DNA of 64,000 nt from Bradyrhizobium erythrophlei. Lineage in GTDB: Bacteria > Pseudomonadota > Alphaproteobacteria > Rhizobiales > Xanthobacteraceae. The stretch covers positions 1,477,501 through 1,541,500 of the forward strand of contig FSRD01000001.1 in assembly GCA_900129675.1 (NCBI GenBank), written 5' to 3'. A program made the translations under genes and the position numbers. The notes below the pieces were generated by a model. That model had not been told where the DNA came from. It ran no database searches and saw only the letters and a program-made list of their open reading frames with translations. This document shows, in pieces, positions 23,350-34,618 of this stretch (its first letter is position 1; every line of letters begins with the position of its first letter).

Positions 23350-24067
23350 GGACAGTCTCATCGAACCCTCTTCACTGGCCGGCCTCGAGCCGGACACTAT
23401 TTCAATCGCCAACGTCAATCTCTCACTCGGCACCGGCGCTGCACGCGTTCATATCCTGAAAGATATCAGCCTTCGTGTGGCACCGGGCGAAGCGATCGGA
23501 CTGATCGGGCCGTCAGGCTCGGGGAAGTCGACCTTGCTGATGGTGATGGCGGGGTTGGAACGTCCTGACAGCGGAGAGGTGGTGGTCAACGGGACGCCGT
23601 TCAATGCCCTCGACGAGGACGACCTCGCCCGCTTCCGCGGCCGGCATGTCGGCATCGTATTCCAGTCGTTCCATCTGATACCGACCATGACGGCGCTGGA
23701 AAATGTCGCGGTGCCGCTGGAGCTCGCCGGCAATCCCGATGCTTCCGCGCGCGCCGCAAAGGAACTGCAATCGGTCGGACTCGGCGACCGCCTGCATCAT
23801 TATCCCACGCAATTATCCGGCGGCGAGCAGCAGCGCGTCGCGCTCGCCCGTGCGCTGGCGCCCGATCCCGCGATCCTGGTCGCGGACGAGCCGACCGGAA
23901 ACCTCGATGAAGCCACCGGCAAGCAGATCGTCGATCTGCTGTTCACCAAGCACGCCGAGCGCGGCATGACGCTGGTGCTGGTGACGCACGACACCTCGCT
24001 GGCGCAGCGCTGCGACCGCGTGGTGCGGCTGCGTTCGGGCCGGATCGACGGGCATTCCACTACATGA
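23348..24067 (+). CDS. ABC transporter ATP-binding protein (YbbA/LolD type)
   Basis: ATPase of an MacB/LolD-like ABC system, 239 residues. Walker A is GPSGSGKSTLL, the signature is LSGGEQQRVALARAL, Walker B is ILVADEPTGNLDE, and the H-loop VTHD. Start chosen at MDSLIEPSSLAGLE; a longer frame from 23204 lies antisense to the esterase. It overlaps the next permease gene by 4 bp (ATGA), so the two are coupled. In E. coli the homologous pair YbbA/YbbP is next to tesA, as here. The exported substrate is unknown. Confidence 0.93.
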   Translation: MDSLIEPSSLAGLEPDTISIANVNLSLGTGAARVHILKDISLRVAPGEAIGLIGPSGSGKSTLLMVMAGLERPDSGEVVVNGTPFNALDEDDLARFRGRHVGIVFQSFHLIPTMTALENVAVPLELAGNPDASARAAKELQSVGLGDRLHHYPTQLSGGEQQRVALARALAPDPAILVADEPTGNLDEATGKQIVDLLFTKHAERGMTLVLVTHDTSLAQRCDRVVRLRSGRIDGHSTT

Positions 24068-26637
24068 GCAGCGCATCCGAGGCCGCTGACCGCGGCAGCC
24101 GCGCGTCGTCGCTTGCGCTGCGCTATGCGCTTCGCGAGTTGCGCGGCGGCTTGCGCGGTTTTTACGTCTTCATCGCCTGTATCGCGCTTGGCGTGATGGC
24201 GATCGCCGGCGTCGGCTCCGTTGCGGCCAGCCTCAGCGAAGGCCTTGCGCGCGAGGGCCGTACGCTGCTCGGCGGCGACGTCGCATTCTCTCTCATCCAG
24301 CGCGAAGCCAAGCCCGACGAGATCGCGTTCCTGCGTTCGCGCGGCGACGTTTCGGTCGCGGCGACGTTGCGCGTCATGGCCCGCAGCGCCGACGGCAGAC
24401 TGGCGCTGGTCGAGCTCAAGGCGGTGGACGGCAATTATCCGATGCTGGGTGAGCTGACGCTCGATCCGGAATTGCCGATCGCGGATGTGTTGGCCGAGCG
24501 CGACGGCGCGTTCGGCGCGGCGGTGGATTCCACCCTTTTGGCGCGGCTTGACCTCAAGCTCGGCGACCGCGTCACCATCGGCAGCGCCAGCTTCCAGATC
24601 CGCAGCGTTGATAGCGCCGAGCCCGACAAGCTTGCCGGCAATGTCGGCCTCGGCCCGCGTTTCCTGGTCAGCGAAGCCGGCCTGCGCGCGACGGGGTTGT
24701 TGCAGCCCGGCAGCCTGGTGCGCTGGATCTACCGCTTGAAACTACCCGACAACGCGGCCACCGACCGCGCAGCGACCCAATTGATCGACAGCGCGCGAAG
24801 CGCGCTGCCGGCAGCCGGCTGGGAGATTCGCAGCCGCGGCAACGCCTCGCCGCAGCTCGAGCGCACCATTAGCCGTTTCACCCAATTTCTGACCCTGGTC
24901 GGCCTTGCCGCGCTGTTGGTCGGCGGCGTCGGCGTCGCCAATGCGGTCAAGAGCCATATCGATCGCCGCCGCGACGTCATCGCGTCGTTCAAGGCGCTGG
25001 GCGCCACCGGCCGCGATGTCTTCTCGATCTATTTGACCCAGGTGGTCGTGCTTGCCGGGATCGGCTCGGTGATCGGCCTTGCCGCCGGGGCGGCGCTGCC
25101 TTTCGTCATCGTCGGCGTGTTCGGCAAGCTGCTGCCATTGCCGGTGATCCCCGCATTGCACGCGGACGAACTGGCGCTGTCGTTCATCTACGGCCTGCTC
25201 ACGGCGCTGGCCTTCGGACTGTGGCCGCTCGGCCGGGTGCATGATGTGCCGGTCGCGGCGCTGTTCCGCGACGAGGTGGCCCCCGAATGGCACCGCCCGC
25301 GCTGGAGCTATCTGGCGCTGATGGCGGTGGTGATTGCGCTGTTGATCGCGGTTGCGATCGGGCTTGCCTATGACAAGCGAGTCGCCGCGGTGTTCGTCGT
25401 CTCCTCGGCCGCGGTGTTCGCGCTGCTGCGCGGCGTCGCCGCCGGGCTGATGGCGCTGGCGCGCCGCCTGCCCCGTAGTCGCATCACCATGCTGCGGCTG
25501 GCGATCGCCAATATCTACCGGCCCGGCGCACTGACGCCGTCGGTCGTGATGTCGCTCGGCCTGGGGCTGGCGGTGCTGGTCACCATCACCCAGATCGACG
25601 GCAATCTGCGGCGGCAGTTCCTGGCGGCGCTGCCGGATCGCGCGCCGTCCTTCTACTTCATCGATATTCCCACAACCGAAGCCGACCGCTTCAGCGCCTT
25701 CCTGAAACAGACCGCTCCCGGATCGACCGTAGAGGACGTGCCGATGCTGCGCGGGCGCATCGCCGCCGCCCGCGGCGTCAAGGCCGAAGACCTCAAGGCT
25801 TCGCAGGATTCCGAGTGGGTGCTGCAGAGCGACCGTGGCCTGACCTATACCGGCGAAATACCCAAGGGCTCGAAGATCGTCGAGGGCGAGTGGTGGGGGC
25901 CGGATTACAGCGGACCGCCGCTGGTCTCGATGGAGAAGAAGATCGCCGACGGGCTCAAGCTCAAAATCGGCGACGAGATCGTGGTCAACGTGCTCGGCCG
26001 CGACATACCGGCCAAAATCGCCAATCTGCGCAATATCGACTGGCAGGGCCTCGGCATCAATTTCGTGCTGGTGTTCTCGCCGAACGCCTTCAAGGGCGCG
26101 CCGCACAGCCATGTCGCGACCCTGACCGAGACCCATCCGGACGCCGCCGGCGACGCCCGCATCATCAAACAGGTGGCCGACGCCTTCCCGACGGTAACCA
26201 GCGTGCGGGTGCGCGAGGCGCTGGAAACCATCGGCAGCGTGGTCACCAACCTCGTGATGGCGATCCGCGGCGCCAGCGCGGTGACGCTGATCTCGGCCAT
26301 CCTGGTGCTGGGCGGCGCGCTCGCCGCCGGCCATCGCCACCGGGTCTACGACGCGGTGATCCTGAAGACGCTCGGGGCCACCCGCGCGCGGCTGCTCGGC
26401 GCCTATGCGCTGGAATATCTGATGATCGGCTTTGCCACGGCCGTGTTCGGCGTGATCGCAGGCTCGATCGCGGCCTGGCTGATCGTGACCCGGCTGATGA
26501 CGCTGAGCTTCATCTGGCAGGCCGGCAGCGCCGCCGGCGTGGTCGTGGCCGCGCTGATCGTCACGGTGGGGCTGGGACTGGCCGGCACGCTTTTGGCCCA
26601 GAACCAGAAACCGGCCACGGTGTTGCGGAATTTGTGA
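24064..26637 (+). CDS. ABC transporter permease (YbbP-like, FtsX domains)
   Basis: Large permease of 857 residues with two FtsX-type domains. Membrane segments: about 35-60 (YVFIACIALGVMAIAGVGSV), three around 280-390, several around 415-470, a segment near 490-510, and three at 730-850. Periplasmic MacB-like domains lie between (about 65-270 and 530-720). FtsX hallmark text: FKALGATGRDVFSIYL and ILKTLGATRARLLGAYALEY. It partners the ATPase encoded just before it. The family is thought to act mechanically on envelope substrates; the substrate is not known. Confidence 0.92.
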   Translation: MSSASEAADRGSRASSLALRYALRELRGGLRGFYVFIACIALGVMAIAGVGSVAASLSEGLAREGRTLLGGDVAFSLIQREAKPDEIAFLRSRGDVSVAATLRVMARSADGRLALVELKAVDGNYPMLGELTLDPELPIADVLAERDGAFGAAVDSTLLARLDLKLGDRVTIGSASFQIRSVDSAEPDKLAGNVGLGPRFLVSEAGLRATGLLQPGSLVRWIYRLKLPDNAATDRAATQLIDSARSALPAAGWEIRSRGNASPQLERTISRFTQFLTLVGLAALLVGGVGVANAVKSHIDRRRDVIASFKALGATGRDVFSIYLTQVVVLAGIGSVIGLAAGAALPFVIVGVFGKLLPLPVIPALHADELALSFIYGLLTALAFGLWPLGRVHDVPVAALFRDEVAPEWHRPRWSYLALMAVVIALLIAVAIGLAYDKRVAAVFVVSSAAVFALLRGVAAGLMALARRLPRSRITMLRLAIANIYRPGALTPSVVMSLGLGLAVLVTITQIDGNLRRQFLAALPDRAPSFYFIDIPTTEADRFSAFLKQTAPGSTVEDVPMLRGRIAAARGVKAEDLKASQDSEWVLQSDRGLTYTGEIPKGSKIVEGEWWGPDYSGPPLVSMEKKIADGLKLKIGDEIVVNVLGRDIPAKIANLRNIDWQGLGINFVLVFSPNAFKGAPHSHVATLTETHPDAAGDARIIKQVADAFPTVTSVRVREALETIGSVVTNLVMAIRGASAVTLISAILVLGGALAAGHRHRVYDAVILKTLGATRARLLGAYALEYLMIGFATAVFGVIAGSIAAWLIVTRLMTLSFIWQAGSAAGVVVAALIVTVGLGLAGTLLAQNQKPATVLRNL

Positions 26638-26882
26638 CAATTTGTACCGGCAGCATAGGCAGGGTTAATGCCGCTTTTGTCCATAAATCGCGGTTTAGAG
26701 CGACATTCAGCCGCGCATGGAAGCTTGCGGCGAATGTGCTAGTTTCCCACATACCAGCCAGGGTCAGAGGCGGGTTTGATGACGCAAAATTAATGTCAGC
26801 AAATCGCGGCATCTGAGATAGATTTCTAACCGGCGTCGCAAACCCCCTTGCGGTCCGCCGGGCAACCAACGGGAATTCGACC
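26638..26882. other. Intergenic leader upstream of the Bax inhibitor-1 gene
   Basis: This 245-bp gap holds no convincing gene. It contains AT-rich patches (AAAATTAATGTCAG near 26787) that may be part of the promoter of the downstream gene, and ACGGGAATTCGACC just before its ATG. No strong hairpin or terminator was seen. Confidence 0.4.
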
Positions 26883-27674
26883 ATGTCGGACCTAGACCGT
26901 AACTACGCTTCTCCTTTCGGCCGGGCCGCCGGTCGCGTTGACGCAGCGACCGTCGACGCCGGTCTGCGCGCCTACATGCTGCGCATCTACAACTACATGA
27001 GCATCGGGCTGGCCATCACCGGTCTCGCGGCGCTCGGCGTCTATATGGCGGCGGTGACCGGCGATCCGGCGGCCGGCGCGGCCAAATTCGGCAACGCCTT
27101 CCTGACGCCGTTCGGCTATGCGATGTATGTGAGCCCCCTGAAGTGGCTTTTCATCTTCGCGCCCTTGCTGATGGTGTTCGTGATCTCGGCCGGCATCAAC
27201 CGGCTGCAGCCCGCTGCCGCCCAGATGCTGTTCTGGGTGTTCTCGGCGCTGATGGGCATTTCACTGTCGTCGATCTTCCTGGTGTACACGCACACCTCGA
27301 TCGTCCGGGTGTTCTTCATCACCGCGGCGACCTTTGGCGCTCTGAGCCTCTACGGTTACACCACGAAGCGTGACATGAGCGGCATGGGGTCGTTCCTGTT
27401 CATGGGCCTGATCGGCATCATCATCGCGAGCCTGGTCAATTTGTTCCTGGCGAGCACGATGCTGCAGTTCATCGTCTCGGTGGTCGGCGTGCTGGTATTC
27501 GCAGGCCTCACCGCCTGGGATACCCAGCGGCTGAAGAACGACTACATCTACGGCTATGCCTCGCAGGGTGGCGTGGTGGCGGAGCGTGCGGCCATCCTTG
27601 GCGCACTCTCGCTCTACCTCAACTTCATCAACCTGTTCACGCTGCTGCTGCAGCTGCTCGGCCAGCGCGACTAG
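26883..27674 (+). CDS. Bax inhibitor-1/YccA family membrane protein
   Basis: Seven-helix BI-1/YccA-type membrane protein of 263 residues, starting MSDLDRNYASPFGRAAGRVD. Membrane segments begin at about residue 38 (YMSIGLAITGLAALGVYMAA) and continue to INLFTLLLQLLGQRD at the end. Family features include AFAGLTAWDTQRLKNDY-type text near 205-220 (VFAGLTAWDTQRLKND here). Relatives modulate FtsH proteolysis or act as pH-sensitive calcium leak channels; the role in this organism is inferred only from family. A strong terminator follows. Confidence 0.93.
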   Translation: MSDLDRNYASPFGRAAGRVDAATVDAGLRAYMLRIYNYMSIGLAITGLAALGVYMAAVTGDPAAGAAKFGNAFLTPFGYAMYVSPLKWLFIFAPLLMVFVISAGINRLQPAAAQMLFWVFSALMGISLSSIFLVYTHTSIVRVFFITAATFGALSLYGYTTKRDMSGMGSFLFMGLIGIIIASLVNLFLASTMLQFIVSVVGVLVFAGLTAWDTQRLKNDYIYGYASQGGVVAERAAILGALSLYLNFINLFTLLLQLLGQRD

Positions 27675-27706
27675 CCCAAACGCCTCAGCTCAGGCGCACG
27701 AATCGA

Positions 27707-27738
27707 AGCCCCGGCCTTACCGCCGGGGCTTTTCTTTT
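27707..27738 (+). terminator. Rho-independent terminator of the BI-1 gene
   Basis: AGCCCCGGC (27707-27715) pairs with GCCGGGGCT (27722-27730), a 9-bp stem with a 6-nt loop, followed by TTTCTTTT. It lies 33 bp after the stop codon. Confidence 0.88.
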
Positions 27739-27765
27739 GGCTGAAGCAAAAATAATCTGGCGTCC

Positions 27766-28311
27766 ATGTCACCCGCCGAAATCAGGCCCGCCACCGAGGC
27801 CGACCTCCTCGCTGTCACCGAAATCTACGAGCACGCGGTGCTTTACGGCACCGCGACGTTCGAACTGATACCGCCGGACCTTGCCGAGATGACCCGGCGG
27901 TTCAAGGCGCTGCTGGACGGCGGTTTTCCGTATTTCGTCGGCGTCCTGCAAGGCGGCGTGGTTGGATATGCCTATGCCGGCCCGTACCGTCCGCGGCCGG
28001 CCTACCGCTTCACGGTGGAGAATTCGGTCTATCTGAGACCTGCAATCCACCGCCGCGGCATCGGCCTGCAATTGATGCTGCGGCTGATCGCCGAGTGCGA
28101 AGTGCGCGGCTACCGGCAGATGATCGCGGTGATCGGCGATTCCGCCAACGCCGGATCGATCGGCGTCCACACCAAAACCGGGTTCCAGATGATCGGGACC
28201 CATCCCAATGTCGGCCTCAAATTCGGCCGCTGGCTCGACACCGTGATGATGCAGCGCGCGCTCGGCGACGGCGCAAGCACTGTGCCGGGGGATAATGCAG
28301 AACAGCGCTAG
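27766..28311 (+). CDS. GNAT N-acetyltransferase (phosphinothricin acetyltransferase-like)
   Basis: GNAT-fold acetyltransferase of 181 residues. It starts MSPAEIRPATEADLLAVTEI; the phosphinothricin-acetyltransferase-like features are IYEHAVLYGTATFEL and VGYAYAGPYRPRPAYRFTVE. The acetyl-CoA motif A is HRRGIGLQLMLRLIAECE, and VHTKTGFQMIGTHPNVGLKF follows. The substrate could be methionine derivatives or amino acid analogues, as in the MddA/bar group; not decidable here. It is a single gene after the BI-1 terminator. Confidence 0.88.
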   Translation: MSPAEIRPATEADLLAVTEIYEHAVLYGTATFELIPPDLAEMTRRFKALLDGGFPYFVGVLQGGVVGYAYAGPYRPRPAYRFTVENSVYLRPAIHRRGIGLQLMLRLIAECEVRGYRQMIAVIGDSANAGSIGVHTKTGFQMIGTHPNVGLKFGRWLDTVMMQRALGDGASTVPGDNAEQR

Positions 28312-28320
28312 TTGTCAGGT

Positions 28321-28428
28321 GTCATTCCGGGGCGCGAAGCGAACCCGGAATCTCGCGCCGCAGATTACGCCTAGCTAAAGCTAAGCTTTGGATTCCGGAT
28401 CCAGCGCTGCGCGCGGGTCCGGAATGAC
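28321..28428. repeat. Palindromic repeat with GTCATTCCGG ends
   Basis: The ends GTCATTCCGGGGCGCG and GGTCCGGAATGAC are inverted copies. Arms carry CCCGGAATC / GATTCCGGATC. A related unit with the same ends is at 29207-29388. It separates convergent GNAT and DUF2794 genes. Confidence 0.75.
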
Positions 28429-28435
28429 AGCATGG

Positions 28436-28807
28436 CTACACTACCGCCAGCTTGCGATCGATCACCAGCAGCACGCGCTCGAGCTCCTGGCCCCGGCGCA
28501 GGATCAGGCCGGTCGCGGAGATCACGCTGTACATGCCCTGCTTGCGCGCGAGCCGCGGATCTTTTTCGATGCGATAGATCGGGACTTCGGAAGCGCGGCG
28601 GAACACCGAGAACACCGCGCGATCCCTCAAGAAGTCGATGGCATAGTCGCGCCATTCGCCATCGGCGACCATGCGGCCATAGAGATTGAGAATACGATTG
28701 AGTTCCAGACGATTGAACGTAACGCGGCTTTGCTGGGGGCCTGCAGCGGCGGTGCGCGCCGCCGCGCGATTCTCGCTTGGATCAGTGTCCTCCGATAGCG
28801 AACTCAT
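28436..28807 (-). CDS. DUF2794 family protein
   Basis: A 123-residue soluble protein without signal peptide or membrane segment. After a polar N-terminus, SRVTFNRLELNRILNLYGRM and EWRDYAIDFLRDRAVFSVFR followed by RRASEVPIYRIEKDPRLARK match the alphaproteobacterial DUF2794 family. The function of that family is not known. Spacing and the flanking repeats suggest it is monocistronic. Confidence 0.85.
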   Translation of the reverse strand: MSSLSEDTDPSENRAAARTAAAGPQQSRVTFNRLELNRILNLYGRMVADGEWRDYAIDFLRDRAVFSVFRRASEVPIYRIEKDPRLARKQGMYSVISATGLILRRGQELERVLLVIDRKLAVV

Positions 28808-28830
28808 GGAGCGCCTCCTGTCATCTCAGG

Positions 28831-28874
28831 CATGATCTTGTCCCGAAAACCGGTGCCCACTTTTCGGGATCATG
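28831..28874. repeat. Short palindromic repeat with ATGATC ends
   Basis: CATGATCTTGTCCCGAAAA ... TTTTCGGGATCATG is a 44-bp inverted repeat with a short central CCGGTGCCCAC. It is a common intergenic element type in Bradyrhizobium-like genomes. It lies 24 bp upstream of the DUF2794 start and may overlap its promoter. Confidence 0.65.
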
Positions 28875-29058
28875 CCGAGACGTACATGATTGCGCCAACC
28901 GCCGGACGCTGCAAGAGGCCCTTGATAAATACCGCCGCGGGCACGGCCGATTGCCCGACCTCCGGAATCCGGGGGTCACGGGATCGTTAGAGGAAATCAT
29001 ATTGCTGCCCCACTTCCGCCCATCGACCGCCCCGCTGCCTTGCAAAAAGAAAATCCTG

Positions 29059-29187
29059 CGTTGGCCCGGTCCTTTCGGTTCCGGATTCCTCAGCCCCCAG
29101 CCCCCCGGGGCCGTCGGGATCGGGCCTGTTCGCAGGGGAGCTAATCCCCGTACTGGGCCAACGAAAGTTGGTCCTTTTTCTTTTTTG
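29059..29187 (+). ncRNA. Candidate structured small RNA with intrinsic terminator
   Basis: On the plus strand CGTTGGCCC (29059-29067) can pair perfectly with GGGCCAACG (29155-29163), enclosing about 87 nt with further stems (GGGGAGCTAATCCCC near 29137-29151). Alternatively the 3' arm forms a terminator hairpin GGCCAAC-GAAA-GTTGGTC followed by CCTTTTTCTTTTTT. The two pairings exclude each other. No protein gene on this strand precedes or follows closely: the neighbours are minus-strand DUF2794 and DUF1223 genes. I could not match it to 6S, SRP, tmRNA or RNase P RNA. Confidence 0.4.
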
Positions 29188-29206
29188 GCGGGTGCTTCAT
29201 CACTGC

Positions 29207-29388
29207 CGTCATTCCGGGGCGCGCGAAGCGCAAGCTTTGATGTGCAATTGCACATCAGAGAATCCATAACCACGATCGTGAGTATGGATTTCCGGGCCTG
29301 CGCCATCCAAGTCGGCTGTTGCCGACTTGGTCTTATGTGTGCCGAACTCGGGTAGACCCGAGTTCGGATGGCGCATCCCGGAATGACG
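29207..29388. repeat. Composite palindromic repeat upstream of the DUF1223 3' end
   Basis: Outer ends CGTCATTCCGGGG and CCCGGAATGACG are inverted copies. Inside are three hairpins: GATGTGCAATTGCACATC (29239-29256, perfect), AAGTCGGCTGTTGCCGACTT, and CGAACTCGGGTAGACCCGAGTTCG. The last resembles the hairpin near 697-720 in the atp operon repeat (CGGGTAAACCCG). Confidence 0.75.
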
Positions 29389-29396
29389 AAAGGGAA

Positions 29397-30158
29397 TCAG
29401 TGCAGGCTTGTGAACGCCGCGCCCAGCATCGGGCCGGGTTTGTCGCGATTGCCGTCCTGGACATAGACAACCGCGGCATCGACGCCGTCGCGCGAGATAT
29501 TTTCCAGCGGCACGGTCCAGTTTCCGGAACTGCCGTTCCAGTCACCCACCTTGAGCAGATTGCGCACGACATTGTGGTAGGTAATTTCCTGGCCGCGGTT
29601 TTCGCCGCGCCCGATCGCGATCGGAATGGCCTTCGAGACCGAGCAGATCCAGACTTCGCCATGCGCGGCGTTCGGCGCCTTGCTGGCCGCGACCGAAACA
29701 TTGATCTGCTTGCCGGACAGCGTCATCGTGACGGGCACCGACATCACGCCATCGGCCTTGCTCGTATCCTTGATCGCACCTTCGATGCCGGCGCGATCGC
29801 TGCCGATCAGATGCGCCGATCCATTGACGACAACTTGCGGCGTGTAGACGTCGCGATCGCCGCGCACATGCGAATAGGCCTTTTGCCGCGCGCTGAAGCG
29901 GGAGTCGGCGAGCGTATCCTTCCAGCCAAGGTAGTCCCAATAATCGATCGGCATGCTCAGCGCGATGACGTTGGGATCCTTGGCGAGTTCACCGATGATC
30001 TTGTCGGCCGGCGGACAGGACGAGCAGCCTTGCGAGGTGAACAATTCGACGACCGCACGCGGATCGGCATGGGCCGGACGGATAATTGCGATAATCGCGC
30101 ATACGCTGAGCGCACCGGACCACCGCGAGATACAGTTATAGGCCATCATCGCTGTCAT
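29397..30158 (-). CDS. DUF1223 thioredoxin-like secreted protein
   Basis: A DUF1223 protein with an export signal (WSGALSVCAIIAIIRPAHA). The mature part begins DPRAVVELFTSQGCSSCPPAD, with the CSSC motif of a thioredoxin-like fold, and continues IALSMPIDYWDYLGWKDTL. The start is uncertain: ATGs at 30158, 30149 and 30146 are all possible; 30158 is used (253 residues), and an in-frame ATG also exists at 30218. The family's redox substrate is unknown. It lies downstream of acnA in the same direction, after a likely terminator. Confidence 0.88.
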   Translation of the reverse strand: MTAMMAYNCISRWSGALSVCAIIAIIRPAHADPRAVVELFTSQGCSSCPPADKIIGELAKDPNVIALSMPIDYWDYLGWKDTLADSRFSARQKAYSHVRGDRDVYTPQVVVNGSAHLIGSDRAGIEGAIKDTSKADGVMSVPVTMTLSGKQINVSVAASKAPNAAHGEVWICSVSKAIPIAIGRGENRGQEITYHNVVRNLLKVGDWNGSSGNWTVPLENISRDGVDAAVVYVQDGNRDKPGPMLGAAFTSLH

Positions 30159-30240
30159 ACTGCGAACCGGTCGTGACGATTTCCATCCGTATTTGTACGG
30201 GGCATGGTCTGATCCCAAAAGCGCGCCCCAAACGCGCGAA

Positions 30241-30263
30241 AGCGGCCTTTGTCATAGGCCGCC
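30241..30263 (-). terminator. Hairpin after acnA, weak terminator
   Basis: GCGGCCT (30242-30248) pairs with AGGCCGC (30256-30262), a 7-bp stem with 7-nt loop. Read on the minus strand, downstream of acnA, the stem is followed by only a short T-run (TTTCGCG); on the plus strand it is followed by CTTCTTTTT. It may terminate in either direction. Confidence 0.45.
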
Positions 30264-30315
30264 TTCTTTTTACCTGCCACTCACTAAGCAGTGAGCCGCC
30301 GATCACAAATCCGCG

Positions 30316-33036
<2,721 letters not shown>

Positions 33037-33258
33037 GTGAGGAAATCCCAATTGTCAGTTATACCCGGCAAGGGTATTTAAACACCGTCCGCGAGGCCGG
33101 CCTTTGGCTTGCAGTCGCCGATTGTGTGCTGCATCAAGTTCGGGGCTTATAGAATCTTTCCAGAAGCGCCGCCACACTGACAATCGTGCTGCAGCAATGC
33201 GGTACCCACAAATTCCGATGCGGTACCCTTAGTTTCCAAAGGGCTGTAAAGGGGCAAA

Positions 33259-33861
33259 ATGCAGCTCTTGGGACGCAGTATCTGTTGTGTGCGAGGCGGC
33301 CGTGAGGTGTTTTCCGGCCTCGATTTCGAGGCCGCTTCGGGCCAGGCGCTGGCCGTTACCGGCCCCAATGGATCCGGCAAGACCTCGCTGCTGCGGCTGA
33401 TCGCGGGCCTGCTGGTGCCATCGGCCGGATCGATCGATCTGAAGGGCGGCGGGACCGAGCTGACACTGCCCGAGCAGTCGCATTATCTCGGCCACCGCGA
33501 CGCCCTGAAGCCCGCGCTGAGCGTGCGGGAGAACCTGTCGTTCTGGCGGGATTTCCTCGGCGGCGATGCCGGGGATGGCGAACAAACCCTCGCCCAAATC
33601 GGCCTCGGCCACGCCGCGCATTTGCCGGCGGCCTATCTGTCCGCCGGCCAGCGGCGGCGGCTCTCGATCGGCCGACTGCTCGCGGTGCGGCGTCCGGTCT
33701 GGCTGCTCGACGAGCCGACCTCTGCGCTCGATGCGGGCGGGCAGGATCTGTTCGCGGGCCTGATGCGCGACCATCTTGGAAGCGGCGGAATCATCATCGC
33801 CGCCACCCACGCCCCGCTCGGGATCGAGACCAGGGAACTTCGGATGGGAGGCGCGACATGA
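33259..33861 (+). CDS. ccmA: Cytochrome c maturation ATP-binding protein CcmA
   Basis: ATPase of the CcmAB heme-handling ABC complex in system I cytochrome c biogenesis; it drives release of holo-CcmE. It has 200 residues. Walker [17 protein letters not shown], signature [16 protein letters not shown] and Walker [13 protein letters not shown] are intact. It overlaps ccmB by 4 bp (ATGA), which implies coupled translation. First gene of the ccmABCDG run. Confidence 0.96.
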   Translation: MQLLGRSICCVRGGREVFSGLDFEAASGQALAVTGPNGSGKTSLLRLIAGLLVPSAGSIDLKGGGTELTLPEQSHYLGHRDALKPALSVRENLSFWRDFLGGDAGDGEQTLAQIGLGHAAHLPAAYLSAGQRRRLSIGRLLAVRRPVWLLDEPTSALDAGGQDLFAGLMRDHLGSGGIIIAATHAPLGIETRELRMGGAT

Positions 33862-34526
33862 CCGCCCTCGCCGCGCTGATTCGGCGGGACATCAGAATCG
33901 CCCTGCGCGTCGGCGGCGGGGCGCTGATCGGCGTGCTGTTCTTCCTCACCGTCACCGTGCTGATGCCGTTCGCGGTCGGCCCCGATCTGGCGCTGCTGAC
34001 ACGGCTGGGGCCGGCCATTCTCTGGCTCGGCGCGCTGCTGGCCAGCCTGCTGACGCTCGACCGGCTGTTCACGGCCGACCATGAAGACGGCTCGCTCGAC
34101 CTGATCGTGATGAGCCGGATGCCGCTGGAACTGGCCTGTGCCGCCAAAGCGCTGGCGCACTGGCTCGCCGCGGGCCTGCCATTGATTATCGCCACGCCGG
34201 CGCTGGGGCTGCTGCTCAATCTCGACGCCGCATCGACTTCGGCGGTGGCGCTGACGCTGCTGGCGGGCACGCCGGCGCTGACTTTTACCGGCATGATCGG
34301 TGCGGCGCTTGCCGTGACCTTACATCGCGGCGGCTTGCTGCTCGCGGTGCTGGTGCTGCCGCTGTCGGTCCCCGTCCTGATCTTCGGCGTCGCGGCGTCG
34401 CAGGCCGCGATCACCGGCCCGCTGTCGTTCGGAACGCCGTTTTCGATCCTGTGCGCGCTTTCGCTGGTCAGTTTCGTGATCGGACCGTTCGCGGCCGCCG
34501 CCAGTTTGCGGCACGGCCTGGACTGA
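33858..34526 (+). CDS. ccmB: Heme exporter protein CcmB
   Basis: Membrane partner of CcmA, 222 residues with about six hydrophobic helices, starting [20 protein letters not shown]. Family motifs seen include [20 protein letters not shown] near residues 60-80 and the C-terminal [14 protein letters not shown]. The function is inferred from family and operon position between ccmA and ccmC. Confidence 0.95.
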   Translation: MTALAALIRRDIRIALRVGGGALIGVLFFLTVTVLMPFAVGPDLALLTRLGPAILWLGALLASLLTLDRLFTADHEDGSLDLIVMSRMPLELACAAKALAHWLAAGLPLIIATPALGLLLNLDAASTSAVALTLLAGTPALTFTGMIGAALAVTLHRGGLLLAVLVLPLSVPVLIFGVAASQAAITGPLSFGTPFSILCALSLVSFVIGPFAAAASLRHGLD

Positions 34527-34563
34527 CACCGGTTTGATGCCGATCAACTCTCGCGGAGGCCAA

Positions 34564-34602
34564 ATGAAACAAAGCATGCCGCATTGCCTGCCCCGCCGCT
34601 GA
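34564..34602 (+). other. Minimal open frame between ccmB and ccmC
   Basis: A 12-codon frame, MKQSMPHCLPRR, begins 4 bp after a GGAGG sequence in the 92-bp ccmB-ccmC gap and stops 16 bp before ccmC. It could be a leader used for translational coupling or a chance frame. No conserved peptide is recognised. Confidence 0.2.
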
Positions 34603-34618
34603 CGACTATCAGGGTGCC

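Noticed and set aside
29059..29187. The candidate RNA as 6S, SRP, tmRNA or RNase P RNA
   Set aside because: The conserved SRP loop, tmRNA tag frame and RNase P core motifs are absent, and the 6S-type long bubble is not evident.
28777..29355. 192-codon plus-strand frame through 28.8-29.4 kb
   Set aside because: It crosses repeats and the candidate RNA, is low complexity, and has no domain.
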